Positions 26,073 through 35,388 of a stretch of DNA of 64,000 bases are shown here, piece after piece. The stretch is taken from positions 62,001-126,000 of the forward strand of contig NZ_WIPH01000004.1 of assembly GCF_009547075.1 (NCBI RefSeq). The letters run 5' to 3'. Each line of letters opens with the position of its first letter. The stretch's first letter is position 1. The DNA comes from Gluconobacter aidae (GTDB lineage Bacteria; Pseudomonadota; Alphaproteobacteria; Acetobacterales; Acetobacteraceae). Made by a program: the position numbers and the translations under genes. Below the pieces are notes generated by a model, which had not been told where the DNA came from, ran no database searches, and worked only from the letters and a program-made list of their open reading frames with translations.

Positions 26073-28169
26073 ATGAGGTTTGATGTGAAACGATTCCTTA
26101 CGTCGCGACATGCCCTGAAACAAGGGGCCAGTCTTCTCGCCCTCGCCGCGGGGCTGACTGTTTCCGGCGCCCAGGCCGCCGGTTACAATGCGGGCTGGGG
26201 CTTTGACGAGGCCGGAATGAACCGCGCGGTTCGCCCCGGTGACAATTTCTTCGAATACGCCAACGGTACCTATCTCAGGAATCTCAAGATTCCTGGCGAC
26301 ATGAGCAGCTACGGTCCGTTCCGTATTCTTTATGAGCTTTCGCTGTCCCGTCAGAAAACCATTCTCGACGAGGCTGCCAACAAAGTGTCCGAACGGCCTT
26401 CCGATGATATGGGCAAGATCGGCACCTATTACGCCAGCTTTCTGGACCAGAAGGCTGTGGACCGTCTGGGCGGCAAGCCTCTGTCCGCCGATCTCGAGAC
26501 GATTCGCAAGGTCGCGAACGGCAGGGATCTTGCCGCAGCGTTTGGCGCTTCCCTCAAATCCATGATGTTCTCAACATTCCAGATCGGCGTGGAGCAGGAT
26601 CAGAAAGATCCCCAGCATTACATGCTGATGCTCGATCAGGGCATGAGCATCGGGGTGGGCGGCGGTCTCGGCCTGCCGGATACGAGCTACTACACAAACC
26701 CCAAGCTGGCGGACAAAAAGAAAGCCTATCAGGCCTATATCGCCAAGATGCTGACGCTCGAAGGCTGGCCGGACGCCGAGAAGAACGCCCAGGCCGTGGT
26801 CGATCTCGAAACCGCGCTTGCCAAGGTCGAGGTTCCGCGTGACCAGACCCGCGATCCGCTCAAGATCTACAATCCGATGCCGGTTTCCGAACTTCAGAAG
26901 CTTGCTCCGGACTTTGACTGGGTCACGTTCCTGACGAGCGCCGGACTTTCGGCGGAAGGGCTGGAAAACCGCAAGGTCGATGTCCGGGAACCTGCGGGCG
27001 TCAAGGCGATGGCCACGGTGCTGAAGGGGACGGATATCGGAACGCTGCGCGCCTGGCTGGCGTTCCATCTGGGCGACAATGCCGCAGCCTACCTGTCCCA
27101 CGATTTCTATGACGCGTCGTTCGAATTCAACAGCCATACGCTGTCGGGTGTGGCGCAGCAGTCTCCGCGCTGGAAGCGCGCCGTGCGCGTGACGAACGGT
27201 GCCCTGGGCTGGGCCTTGGGCCGCGAATATGTCGCGCGTTACTTCCCGCCTTCCGCACAGGCGCAGATCACGTCGCTGGTGCAGAAAGTGAAGGCGTCCT
27301 TCCACGAACGTCTCGAGCACAATAGCTGGATGGACGAGCCGACCCGCAAGGCGGCCCTGAACAAGCTGGACCATTTCGCCATTCAGGTCGGCTATCCGAA
27401 AAAATGGTGGGATTACAGCAAGCTCGAAATCCGCAAGGGCGACGTTTACGGCAATGCCGTTCGTGGTGCCGCGTTCAACTGGCAGCATGACCTCGACAAG
27501 CTCGACAAGCCCGTGGACCGTGACGAGTGGGGCATGACGCCGCAGACGGTGAACGCCTACAACGATCCGACGATGAACGAGATCGTGTTCCCGGCTGCGA
27601 TCCTTCAGCCGCCGTTCTTCGATCCGAAGGGTGATGTCGCCGTCAATTACGGTGCCATCGGCGGTGTGATCGGTCACGAAATGAGCCACGGCTTCGACGA
27701 TCAGGGCCGTCACTATGACGAGCACGGTCGCCTGAACGACTGGTGGACCAAGGCTTCGACGGATGCGTTCCAGAAGCTGGCCGACCGCTTGGGTGCGCAG
27801 TATGATGCACAGGAAGTCCTGCCGGGCGCGCATGTGAACGGCAAGATGACCATGGGCGAGAATATCGCGGATTCCGGGGGGCTGAACCTTGGTCTTCAGG
27901 CCTATCATGACTCGCTGCACGGCAAGCCCGCGCCGGTCGTGCATGGTCTGACGGGCGATCAGCGCGTGTTCCTCGGCTGGGCCCAGGTCTGGCGTGAAAA
28001 GGATCGTCCGGATGCACTGCGTCAGCAGATGCTGTCGAACGAGCACGCCCCGGCCATTACCCGCGTCAACATCCCGGCTCACAACATCGATGCCTGGTAT
28101 GATGCGTTCGACGTAAAGCCCGGCCAGAAGCTCTATCTGGCACCGGATCAGCGTGTAAAGATCTGGTAA
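26073..28169 (+). CDS. M13-family zinc metallopeptidase (neprilysin-like), exported
   Basis: A 698-residue protein with a signal peptide (SLLALAAGLTVSGAQA). The zinc site is VIGHEMSHGFDDQG (HExxH) and ENIADSGG (ExxxD), with the substrate-binding NAY motif near TVNAYNDPT. The N-terminal M13 domain starts at NRAVRPGDNFFEYANG. It should cleave peptides in the periplasm or outside the cell. The ATG at 26073 is taken, but a GTG at 26085 has GAGG 6 nt upstream and gives a tidier signal peptide, so it may be the true start. Monocistronic. Confidence 0.92.
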   Translation: MRFDVKRFLTSRHALKQGASLLALAAGLTVSGAQAAGYNAGWGFDEAGMNRAVRPGDNFFEYANGTYLRNLKIPGDMSSYGPFRILYELSLSRQKTILDEAANKVSERPSDDMGKIGTYYASFLDQKAVDRLGGKPLSADLETIRKVANGRDLAAAFGASLKSMMFSTFQIGVEQDQKDPQHYMLMLDQGMSIGVGGGLGLPDTSYYTNPKLADKKKAYQAYIAKMLTLEGWPDAEKNAQAVVDLETALAKVEVPRDQTRDPLKIYNPMPVSELQKLAPDFDWVTFLTSAGLSAEGLENRKVDVREPAGVKAMATVLKGTDIGTLRAWLAFHLGDNAAAYLSHDFYDASFEFNSHTLSGVAQQSPRWKRAVRVTNGALGWALGREYVARYFPPSAQAQITSLVQKVKASFHERLEHNSWMDEPTRKAALNKLDHFAIQVGYPKKWWDYSKLEIRKGDVYGNAVRGAAFNWQHDLDKLDKPVDRDEWGMTPQTVNAYNDPTMNEIVFPAAILQPPFFDPKGDVAVNYGAIGGVIGHEMSHGFDDQGRHYDEHGRLNDWWTKASTDAFQKLADRLGAQYDAQEVLPGAHVNGKMTMGENIADSGGLNLGLQAYHDSLHGKPAPVVHGLTGDQRVFLGWAQVWREKDRPDALRQQMLSNEHAPAITRVNIPAHNIDAWYDAFDVKPGQKLYLAPDQRVKIW

Positions 28170-28243
28170 GGTCGTGACAAATCGGAACGTGGGGCCTAAT
28201 CACGGTCTCACGTTTCACTTTTCTGCCTGACGGACCCATTCTC

Positions 28244-28969
28244 ATGACGCAAATGACGATCGGCCATCTGTACACCTCGTTGCATGCGGGCTGTGCCAGC
28301 GCGGTCGCGCGCGTTCTTGAGGCTTATGAGGTCGAGGTCGAATATGTCGATCTGGACCCCGATGATATCGAGGAGGCTCTCGAAGGGGCGGAAGTCGATC
28401 TTCTCGTCTCCGCATGGTTTCCGCGGGACGAAAAGCTTGCTGGTCCGGGGCGTCGGGTTCTGGGCGATCTGTACCAGCCTGTCGTCAGTTTTGCGGCCCT
28501 GTCGCCGCTGGGTGCCGTCGGGACGCTGACATCCGCGGATGTGGACCGCATCATCGTCAGCGATGACAGCCGTCAGGCGCTGGAAGAAGCCCTCAAGCAG
28601 CTTCCGGCCCTTTCGGTGTTGCCGATTGAAAGCATCGGGGAAGGGGCGCTGATCGAGCGTCTGGAAAAGGCCCGCGATGCCGGAAAGAAGCCGCTGGTCG
28701 TGGCAACGCAGCCTCATGCGGTCTTCCATACGGATCTGCTGAGCGTGATCGAGGATCCGGCCCATCTGCTGGGCGGAGAAATGTCGGCCCGAATGATCCT
28801 GCGTGAAGACGTGGCCCGTCAGGCGGACAGTGATCTGCTCGACGAGCTTTCGGAAATGATGCTCGGCAACAGGGTCATGAGCGCCCTGGACTATGTCATT
28901 TCCGTTGAAGGGCAGGACCCGGAAGGGGCTGCCGAAGCCTGGCAGCGCGGACGTCTGATCGGTCGCTGA
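28244..28969 (+). CDS. OpuAC-like (glycine betaine-binding fold) cytoplasmic protein
   Basis: A 241-residue protein without signal peptide or membrane segment. VDLLVSAWFPRDEKL followed by LGDLYQPVVSFAAL resembles the ligand-binding cleft region of ABC-type glycine betaine/proline-binding proteins (the VDVxxxAWLP pattern), and the domain size fits one such fold. No transporter genes are adjacent, so it may bind a small ligand in the cytoplasm. The resemblance is moderate. It ends at a shared terminator with the convergent SDR gene. Confidence 0.6.
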   Translation: MTQMTIGHLYTSLHAGCASAVARVLEAYEVEVEYVDLDPDDIEEALEGAEVDLLVSAWFPRDEKLAGPGRRVLGDLYQPVVSFAALSPLGAVGTLTSADVDRIIVSDDSRQALEEALKQLPALSVLPIESIGEGALIERLEKARDAGKKPLVVATQPHAVFHTDLLSVIEDPAHLLGGEMSARMILREDVARQADSDLLDELSEMMLGNRVMSALDYVISVEGQDPEGAAEAWQRGRLIGR

Positions 28970-28970
28970 T

Positions 28971-29006
28971 AAAAAAGGGAGCGCGGAGAAACCGGCCCCC
29001 TTTTTT
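28971..29006. terminator. Bidirectional terminator between convergent genes
   Basis: AAAAAAGGG (28971-28979) pairs with CCCTTTTTT (28998-29006) around an 18-nt loop that contains a small inner stem. It gives a T-run in both directions and lies between the two convergent stops. Confidence 0.75.
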
Positions 29007-29012
29007 CTGGTC

Positions 29013-29792
29013 TCAGCGGAAAACGAGACCGCCATCGATCAGGACGGACTGGCCCGTCATGTAATCGGCATCGCTGCTGGCGAGATAGGCGACGAAACCG
29101 GCGACATCGTCCGCCGTCTCCACGCGACCGAGTGCGATTCCCTCAACGTATTTCTTGTAGGTTGCGCCGACTTCCGTGCCGGTGATCTCGGCCATGCGCC
29201 TGTCGATCGTGACCCACATGTCGGTTCCGACAATGCCGGGGCAGTAGGAGTTGACAGTAATGCCCGAGGACGCGAGTTCCTTGGCAGCCGACTGCGTCAG
29301 GGCGCGGACGGCGAATTTGGTCGCGGAATAGGCGCCCAGAAGAGGATAGCCCTCATGCCCGGCGATTGAGCAGGCATTGATGATCTTGCCTTTCGTGCCC
29401 TTCTCCTTGAAGATTCCCGCAGCCGCCTGCATGCCCCAGAGCACGCCCTGAACATTGATGCTGAAGATCTTCTCGATTTCCGCAGGCTCGATGTCCAGAA
29501 CCGGTTTGACCTGACAGATCCCGGCATTGTTGACCATGATGTCCAGGCCACCGAGCGTCTTTGCGGCATCGGCCAGTGTGCTGCGGAACTGGTCACGGTT
29601 GCTGATATCGGCCGTCAGGGCCACAGCGCGCCTGCCAAGAGCTTCAACTTCCTTTGCGGTTTCGGCGAGCGTGTCCTGCTTGACGTCCAGCAGGATGAGA
29701 TCCGCGCCATCCCTGGCCAGACGAAGCGCAATGGCTTTGCCGATACCCTGGGCTGCACCCGTAACTGCGGCGATTTTTCCAGAAAGGGACAT
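29013..29792 (-). CDS. Acetoin/diacetyl reductase-like SDR (2,3-butanediol dehydrogenase type)
   Basis: A 259-residue classical SDR: TGAAQGIG (11-18), NNAGI (about 88), catalytic Ser in NACSIAG and YSATK with Tyr and Lys. The segments ACSIAGHEGYP, YCPGIVGTDMW and the ending GQSVLIDGGLVFR follow the meso-2,3-butanediol dehydrogenase/acetoin reductase group. Substrate is inferred, and related Gluconobacter SDRs act on various keto sugars and diketones. The start at 29792 (MSLSGK) has AAGGA upstream and fits the family; the frame continues to 29873 without support. Confidence 0.78.
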   Translation of the reverse strand: MSLSGKIAAVTGAAQGIGKAIALRLARDGADLILLDVKQDTLAETAKEVEALGRRAVALTADISNRDQFRSTLADAAKTLGGLDIMVNNAGICQVKPVLDIEPAEIEKIFSINVQGVLWGMQAAAGIFKEKGTKGKIINACSIAGHEGYPLLGAYSATKFAVRALTQSAAKELASSGITVNSYCPGIVGTDMWVTIDRRMAEITGTEVGATYKKYVEGIALGRVETADDVAGFVAYLASSDADYMTGQSVLIDGGLVFR

Positions 29793-30038
29793 TGAAAAAA
29801 GATCCTTCGATTGTCCGTCATCGGCATCTGACTGCCATGACGGCGGGAACCATCGCCCCTTTGCTTCCCGCATTCCACAAAAAATCGCCTGTTTCGCGAG
29901 ACTGACACATTATTGTGTCAAAGGGGACGGGGTCTGTCTGGGTAAGGATAATTTTCATAAACCTGCTCTGGTCATCTGTTTCCGTGCCTGCAAGGATGCG
30001 TTAAATAAACGTTACGAAGAAGCTTCGGCAGGAAATTG

Positions 30039-30917
30039 ATGAACCATCCCGACAGCATTAGCGCCGTTTTTGAGACTTTCGGGGGCATCAGTGATGAGGA
30101 ATGGCTTCAGGTTCTGGTGTCATCCGTCCATATTCCTGAAATCCAGGGCGTGATGATGCCTTCCTTTCCGCCGGACGGCCTTCAGCGGGAAATCCATGGG
30201 CACCACGGGGAAATCTCCATCCATGAGGCGCATGTCTTCTTCCGGGAAATCAAGGCGTATTGTGCCTATGCCGGGCGACCGGTCCGTCCGGAGACGGCGC
30301 TGCTGGATTTCGGCTGCGGCTGGGGGCGTATTGCCCGGCTGTTCATGAAGGATATCCGGCCGGCCAATCTGTATGGTGTGGAAACCACGGACCGTTTCCT
30401 CATGGCGGCGCGTCGGGCCAATCCCGCGCTCAACTTTCTGGGGTGCGGCCTGGTCCCGCCGATGCTTCTGACGTCTGAAAGCTTTGACCTGATTACGTCA
30501 TGGTCCGTGTTTTCGCATCTGGATGAATTTCTGGCCGGGCATTGGGTGCGGGAGTTCCATCGACTGCTCAAGCCGGGCGGTATGCTGGTTATGACGACGC
30601 AGAGCCGCAGATTTATCGCGTTCTGCGCTGAACAGAGACTCAAGCGCGCCTCCGGCATCCGGCTCGATCACCCGTGGCATGAAGTCTGCGCGGACAGCTT
30701 CATCGACGAGGCGCGGGCCAATGCCGAGTTTGAAGCCGGGCGCTTCCTGCATGCGGCGTCCTCGAAACCGCCGCAGCCCCAGTCGCATTATGGTGAGGCG
30801 ATCATCCCGCGCAATTACATCATCAAGACCTGGGGCGGTCTGTTCCGTCTGATCGAATATATGGACAATCCCGTGCGGTTGCCACAGGTCCTGATCGTGA
30901 TGCAGAAGATCGGGTAG
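30039..30917 (+). CDS. Class I SAM-dependent methyltransferase
   Basis: A 292-residue protein. Motif I is LLDFGCGWGRIARLF (about residues 88-102), motif II region is LITSWSVFSHLDE and post-motif is FHRLLKPGGMLVMTTQS, a Methyltransf_11/25 type fold. A C-terminal stretch ending LPQVLIVMQKIG resembles methyltransferases found in sugar or surface glycan pathways, but the substrate is unknown. The ATG at 30039 sits behind AGGA. The 246-nt region before it (29793-30038) holds no gene I can support. Confidence 0.8.
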   Translation: MNHPDSISAVFETFGGISDEEWLQVLVSSVHIPEIQGVMMPSFPPDGLQREIHGHHGEISIHEAHVFFREIKAYCAYAGRPVRPETALLDFGCGWGRIARLFMKDIRPANLYGVETTDRFLMAARRANPALNFLGCGLVPPMLLTSESFDLITSWSVFSHLDEFLAGHWVREFHRLLKPGGMLVMTTQSRRFIAFCAEQRLKRASGIRLDHPWHEVCADSFIDEARANAEFEAGRFLHAASSKPPQPQSHYGEAIIPRNYIIKTWGGLFRLIEYMDNPVRLPQVLIVMQKIG

Positions 30918-30958
30918 TCATCATTTGTCATGAAGAGACGGGACGTAAGGAGAGGGGT

Positions 30959-31717
30959 TTGAGAAAAGCCGGTATCGGTACGGTCCTGTTCGCAGTTCTT
31001 GTGCTCATGTCTTTCTCTGCTGCGCCCTCTGCTGCGCCTGCCCAGACAGCGGAAATCGTGACCGTCACCGGGCAGCACGCGATGCGTGTCGGCAGCTACA
31101 GGGGCATCCACTGGGTTTATGACCGGTTCGACCGTCTGCCCGAACGTGCGCGGAAGGACCTGTCACTGCATTTTCTGGGCGACATCCTGCCCGATCATGC
31201 CGTGCCGTCCGAGGCGCATGTCGTGCTCCATGCCAAAGGCGGCGATATTCCGCTCTTCGTAGGGCAGGACCGGGACATGCGTTTTCCCCGTTCCGACGCA
31301 CTTCTGGCCGAAAATCCGCCCGTTCTGCTAACCCTGCCACCCGGCCGGAAAGTCCAGCTTGAACTGGCGATCGAGGTGGCCCCCCTGCCGACGCCCTCTT
31401 TCACGAAAGAGCAGGCCGGGGTCTGGATGGGGGAGATCAATGCCGCCATCCGGGACTTCTTTGGCGTGATCCTCGCCTTTCTGGCGCCGGACGCTCATCG
31501 CCTGAAGGTCGATGTCGCCCCCGGCGCACGGTTCGAGGCGGTGGAGAGCGGGACGGCGCGGCTTCTGGTCGATAATCAGGGGGCCGTGCCCTACACATAT
31601 GTTCTCCGGCCGCAGGATTATCAGGATGGAACGGTGTTCCGGTCCGACAGGCCGTTTTCCATGATCCGCGTGAAGGTGCCCACGGACGAGTTCTTCACGC
31701 TCAAACGGAAAAAGTGA
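30959..31717 (+). CDS. Exported protein of unknown function
   Basis: A 252-residue protein with a signal peptide (TVLFAVLVLMSFSAAPSAAPAQ) and no recognised catalytic motif. Visible blocks are HWVYDRFDRLPERARKDL, VVLHAKGGDIPLFVGQD, PPVLLTLPPGRKVQLELAI and a C-terminal beta-rich part. It starts with TTG preceded by AAGGAG at good spacing. It follows the methyltransferase gene by 41 nt and precedes fabD. I do not recognise the family. Confidence 0.65.
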   Translation: MRKAGIGTVLFAVLVLMSFSAAPSAAPAQTAEIVTVTGQHAMRVGSYRGIHWVYDRFDRLPERARKDLSLHFLGDILPDHAVPSEAHVVLHAKGGDIPLFVGQDRDMRFPRSDALLAENPPVLLTLPPGRKVQLELAIEVAPLPTPSFTKEQAGVWMGEINAAIRDFFGVILAFLAPDAHRLKVDVAPGARFEAVESGTARLLVDNQGAVPYTYVLRPQDYQDGTVFRSDRPFSMIRVKVPTDEFFTLKRKK

Positions 31718-31789
31718 CGCGGGATTTGACAGATGGCCCGCAACGACGCATCACGCGGAACCTTGAAATTATCGCCAGCAGGGGGATCC

Positions 31790-32734
31790 ATGTCGGTTCA
31801 CGCGTTCGTCTTTCCGGGACAGGGGAGCCAGTCCGTAGGGATGGGGCAGGCCCTGAATGAGGCTTTTGCATCCTCCCGTGCCGTTTTTCAGGAAGTGGAC
31901 GAGGCGCTCGGCGATCATCTGTCGCGCCTGATGTTCTCCGGCGATGCGGATGAACTGACGCGGACCGAAAACGCACAGCCTGCGCTGTTCGCGGTCTCGC
32001 TCGCGGCCGTCCGCGCTCTGGAAAGCGAAGGCGGCTTCAAGCTGGCGGACAAGGCAGCCCTGCTGGCCGGGCATTCGCTGGGTGAGTATTCCGCGCTCGC
32101 CGCGGCTGGCACGCTGGAGATTGCGGAAGGTGCGCGCCTGCTGCGTCTGCGTGGTCAGGCCATGCAGCGCGCTGTACCAGCCGGAGAGGGCGGTATGGCG
32201 GCTCTTCTGGGTGTGGATGCGTCTCAGGCCCGTGCGATCTGCGATGAAGCCTCTCAGGGCGAAACGCTGGAAATCGCCAACGACAATGGCGGTGGCCAGA
32301 TCGTTGTGTCCGGCATGATGAGCGCCATTGACCGCGCCATTGCCGTGGCCAGGGAACATGGCATCAAGCGCGCCGTGAAGCTGCCGGTCTCCGCACCTTT
32401 CCATTCGTCGCTGATGGCGCCCGCCGCACGTGAGATGGAAGATGCGCTGGCGACCGCGCCGCTGAACGCGCCGTCCGTCCCCGTCATTGCCAATGTCACG
32501 GCGGCGAAGGTGACCGATCCGGCAGTTATCCGTGAGCTGCTTGTAAAGCAGGTGACGGGCACGGTGCGTTGGCGTGAGAGCGTGGAGGCCATGGTGGCGA
32601 TGGGTGTCACGAATATGCACGAGCTTGGCGCAGGCAAGGTCCTGTGCGGTCTGGCGCGTCGTATTGCCCCGGAACTGGCGACCAGCAATGCCGGGACGCC
32701 TGCCGAAATCGAAGCCCTGCTCAAGACCCTATAA
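31790..32734 (+). CDS. fabD: Malonyl-CoA:ACP transacylase
   Basis: A 314-residue FabD. FPGQGSQ near the N-terminus, the nucleophile in AGHSLGEYSALAAAG, Arg in LLRLRGQAMQ and the catalytic His in VSAPFHSSLM are all present. It loads malonyl groups onto ACP to feed fatty acid synthesis. The ATG at 31790 (MSVHAFVF) has a GGGGGA Shine-Dalgarno. First gene of the fabD-fabG-acpP-fabF-mltG cluster. Confidence 0.95.
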   Translation: MSVHAFVFPGQGSQSVGMGQALNEAFASSRAVFQEVDEALGDHLSRLMFSGDADELTRTENAQPALFAVSLAAVRALESEGGFKLADKAALLAGHSLGEYSALAAAGTLEIAEGARLLRLRGQAMQRAVPAGEGGMAALLGVDASQARAICDEASQGETLEIANDNGGGQIVVSGMMSAIDRAIAVAREHGIKRAVKLPVSAPFHSSLMAPAAREMEDALATAPLNAPSVPVIANVTAAKVTDPAVIRELLVKQVTGTVRWRESVEAMVAMGVTNMHELGAGKVLCGLARRIAPELATSNAGTPAEIEALLKTL

Positions 32735-32746
32735 GGACAACCGATC

Positions 32747-33487
32747 ATGTTCTCTCTTACCGGCAAAACGGCTCTCGTCACGGGTGCATCGGGAGGCATC
32801 GGCGCTGCCATCGCCCGTCAGCTTCATGCTCAGGGTGCGACGGTCGTGCTCAGTGGCACCCGCGAAGCGGCTCTTCAGGAACTCGCTGACGGCCTGGGCG
32901 AGCGCGCTCATATCGCGGTCGCCAATCTGTCCGATCCGGCCGAGGCTGACGGTCTCGTCGCCAAGGCGGAAGCGGTTGCGGGCACGCCGCTGGATATTCT
33001 GGTCAACAATGCCGGTCTGACGCGCGATACGCTCGCCATCCGCATGAAGGACAGCGACTGGTCGCAGGTCATGACCGTGGATCTGGAAAGCCCGTTCCGT
33101 CTGGCCCGCGCTGCGCTCAAGGGCATGCTGCGTCGCCGTGCAGGGCGGATCATTTCCATTGCCTCCGTGGTGGGCACGACGGGCAATGCCGGTCAGGCCA
33201 ACTATGCTGCTGCCAAGGCTGGCATCGTGGGCATGAGCAAGTCGCTCGCGCAGGAAGCCGGTCCGCGTGGCGTTACGGTCAATGTCGTGGCGCCCGGTTT
33301 CATCGAGACGCCGATGACGGATGTGCTGCCGGAAACCGTGCGCGAAAAGCTGGTTGGCTCCATTCCGCTCGGCCGGATGGGGAATACTGGTGACGTGGCG
33401 TCCGCAGTGGTATATCTGGCTTCCGATGAGGCGGCATGGGTCACGGGAACGACCCTGCACGTCAATGGTGGCATGGCGATGGTGTGA
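32747..33487 (+). CDS. fabG: 3-oxoacyl-ACP reductase
   Basis: A 246-residue SDR: TGASGGIG, NNAG, Ser in SIASVVG, YAAAK with catalytic Tyr and Lys, and the C-terminal GTTLHVNGGMAMV typical of FabG. NADPH-dependent reduction of 3-ketoacyl-ACP. It lies 12 nt downstream of fabD and upstream of acpP. Confidence 0.95.
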   Translation: MFSLTGKTALVTGASGGIGAAIARQLHAQGATVVLSGTREAALQELADGLGERAHIAVANLSDPAEADGLVAKAEAVAGTPLDILVNNAGLTRDTLAIRMKDSDWSQVMTVDLESPFRLARAALKGMLRRRAGRIISIASVVGTTGNAGQANYAAAKAGIVGMSKSLAQEAGPRGVTVNVVAPGFIETPMTDVLPETVREKLVGSIPLGRMGNTGDVASAVVYLASDEAAWVTGTTLHVNGGMAMV

Positions 33488-33708
33488 ATGCTTGGCCTTT
33501 TTGGTTAAAGCGTGCTAATCGCGCGCTGCTTTGCCCGGCCTGCTGAAGGCTGATGTCCGGTTCTTCCGGCGGCAATGCCGTCCCGACCACGGGATGGCCC
33601 TGCTCTGGGAGGACCTCTGGCTCTCCGGACTGGCAGGCGGCAGTAAGAGTTTTGATGTAACGCACCGAACGGGCAAAAGGGTCCCGGACGGGCAGAAGGA
33701 ACGAACAG

Positions 33709-33948
33709 ATGAGCGACATTGCTGACAAGGTAAAGAAGATCGTTGTCGAGCACCTCGGTGTGGACGAAAGCAAGGTAACGCCGGACGCGTCGTTCATCGA
33801 CGATCTGGGCGCAGACAGCCTCGACACGGTCGAGCTGGTCATGGCTTTCGAAGAAGCCTTCTCCGTCGAGATCCCGGAAGATGCAGCCGAGAAGATCGCA
33901 ACCGTCAAGGATGCCATCGACTACATCGAGAAGCAGAAGGCAGCCTGA
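33709..33948 (+). CDS. acpP: Acyl carrier protein (fatty acid synthesis)
   Basis: A 79-residue AcpP with the phosphopantetheine Ser in [14 protein letters not shown] and an acidic helix II, ending [18 protein letters not shown] lies just upstream. The 221 nt between fabG and acpP hold no gene I can support and probably an extra promoter, as acpP is usually expressed strongly. Confidence 0.97.
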   Translation: MSDIADKVKKIVVEHLGVDESKVTPDASFIDDLGADSLDTVELVMAFEEAFSVEIPEDAAEKIATVKDAIDYIEKQKAA

Positions 33949-33966
33949 GGCCAGTCCTCAAGCTGA

Positions 33967-33990
33967 CCGGGGCAGGTTTTCCGGCCCCGG
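33967..33990 (+). terminator. GC hairpin downstream of acpP
   Basis: CCGGGGC (33967-33973) pairs with GCCCCGG (33984-33990) around a 10-nt loop. No T-run follows, so it may attenuate or stabilise the acpP 3' end rather than fully terminate. Confidence 0.5.
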
Positions 33991-34020
33991 ATTCCCGTCT
34001 CGTCATACGAGGCGGAAGGC

Positions 34021-34049
34021 CAGCCGGGTCTTGTCATGAGGCCCGGCTG
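34021..34049 (+). promoter_or_regulatory. Second hairpin in the acpP-fabF spacer
   Basis: CAGCCGGG (34021-34028) pairs with CCCGGCTG (34042-34049) around a 13-nt loop, 36 nt before the fabF start. With the preceding hairpin it could set the differing acpP and fabF mRNA levels. Confidence 0.4.
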
Positions 34050-34084
34050 CAAGACCCGGACATAACGTGAGACAAGAGGCATCG

Positions 34085-35371
34085 ATGAGCGGGACTGCAA
34101 CTAACGGGCGGCGTGTCGTCGTAACCGGTATCGGTGTTGTCAGCCCACTGGCTGTGGGCGCGGAACTGACCTGGAAGCGGCTGATCGAAGGACAGTCCGG
34201 CATTGGCCGGATCACGCATTTCGATCCCTCCGAACTTCCTGCCCAGGTCGCCGGACAGGTTCCGGACGGCCCGACGGCGGAAGGCGGTCTCACATTGTCC
34301 GACTGGGTGCCGGTCAAGGACCAGAAGAAGATGGATCGCTTCATCCATCTGGGCCTTGCCGCAGCCATTCAGGCTGTCGAGGATTCAGGCTGGACGCCTG
34401 AGGACGAGGATGATCGCTGCGCCACCGGCGTGATGATCGGCTCGGGTATCGGCGGTCTCCAGACGATTTATGACGGCTCCCTGACGGTTTCGAGCGGCAA
34501 GGCCCGCCGTCTGTCGCCGTTCTTCATTCCTTCCGCCCTGATCAACCTGATTTCCGGTCACCTCTCGATCCGCTACGGGTTCAAGGGACCGAACCATGCT
34601 GTCGTGACGGCCTGCGCGACCGGCGTTCATGCCATCGGTGATGCCTCGCGCCTCATCCAGTATGGCGATGCCGACGTGATGGTGGCTGGCGGTGCGGAAG
34701 CCGCGATCTGCTCGCTCGGTATTGCCGGGTTCTGCTCTGCCCGGGCGCTCTCCACCGGCTCCAACGACGATCCGACGAAAGCCTCGCGCCCTTGGGACAA
34801 GGACCGCGACGGCTTCATCATGGGTGAGGGCGCCGGTGTGGTCGTGCTTGAGGAACTCGAGCATGCCAGGCGTCGTGGTGCGAAGATTTATGGCGAGATC
34901 GGCGGCTACGGCATGTCCGGTGATGCGTATCACATCACGGCTCCTGCCGAAGGTCACAACGGTGCGTTCCGGGCCATGAAGGCCGCGCTGCGCAACAGCG
35001 GTGGCCTGACCACGGCTGACATCGATTATGTCAATGCCCACGGCACCTCCACCATGGCGGACGACCTTGAGCTTGATGCGGTCGAGCGCTTCTTCGGCGA
35101 TGACGCCAAGCGTCTGGCCATGTCTTCCACGAAGTCGGCCATTGGCCATCTTCTGGGTGCGGCCGGTGCGGTTGAGGCGATCTTCTGCCTTCAGGCCATT
35201 CGTGACGGCATCGTGCCGCCGACGCTGAACCTGGACAATCCGGCGCGTGACAGCGTCATCGACCGCGTGGCGCATGTCGCCCAGCAGCGCAAGATCGACG
35301 TTGCCCTGTCCAACAGCTTCGGCTTTGGCGGCACGAACGCGAGCATCATCCTCAAGCGTTTCAAGGACTGA
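34085..35371 (+). CDS. fabF: Beta-ketoacyl-ACP synthase II
   Basis: A 428-residue condensing enzyme. Catalytic Cys is in VTACATGVHAIGDA, the His residues are in NAHGTSTMADD and KSAIGHLLGAAGA, and the FGFGGTNASI ending is typical of KAS II. It elongates acyl-ACP, including the palmitoleoyl to vaccenoyl step. The ATG at 34085 is preferred over a GTG 18 nt upstream. It is followed 17 nt later by mltG, a common pairing. Confidence 0.95.
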   Translation: MSGTATNGRRVVVTGIGVVSPLAVGAELTWKRLIEGQSGIGRITHFDPSELPAQVAGQVPDGPTAEGGLTLSDWVPVKDQKKMDRFIHLGLAAAIQAVEDSGWTPEDEDDRCATGVMIGSGIGGLQTIYDGSLTVSSGKARRLSPFFIPSALINLISGHLSIRYGFKGPNHAVVTACATGVHAIGDASRLIQYGDADVMVAGGAEAAICSLGIAGFCSARALSTGSNDDPTKASRPWDKDRDGFIMGEGAGVVVLEELEHARRRGAKIYGEIGGYGMSGDAYHITAPAEGHNGAFRAMKAALRNSGGLTTADIDYVNAHGTSTMADDLELDAVERFFGDDAKRLAMSSTKSAIGHLLGAAGAVEAIFCLQAIRDGIVPPTLNLDNPARDSVIDRVAHVAQQRKIDVALSNSFGFGGTNASIILKRFKD

Positions 35372-35388
35372 GGAAGGGTTCGTTTTTC

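Noticed and set aside
33488-33708. 64-codon frame in the fabG-acpP gap
   Set aside because: No family, no convincing RBS and it overlaps the acpP start; the gap more likely holds the acpP promoter.
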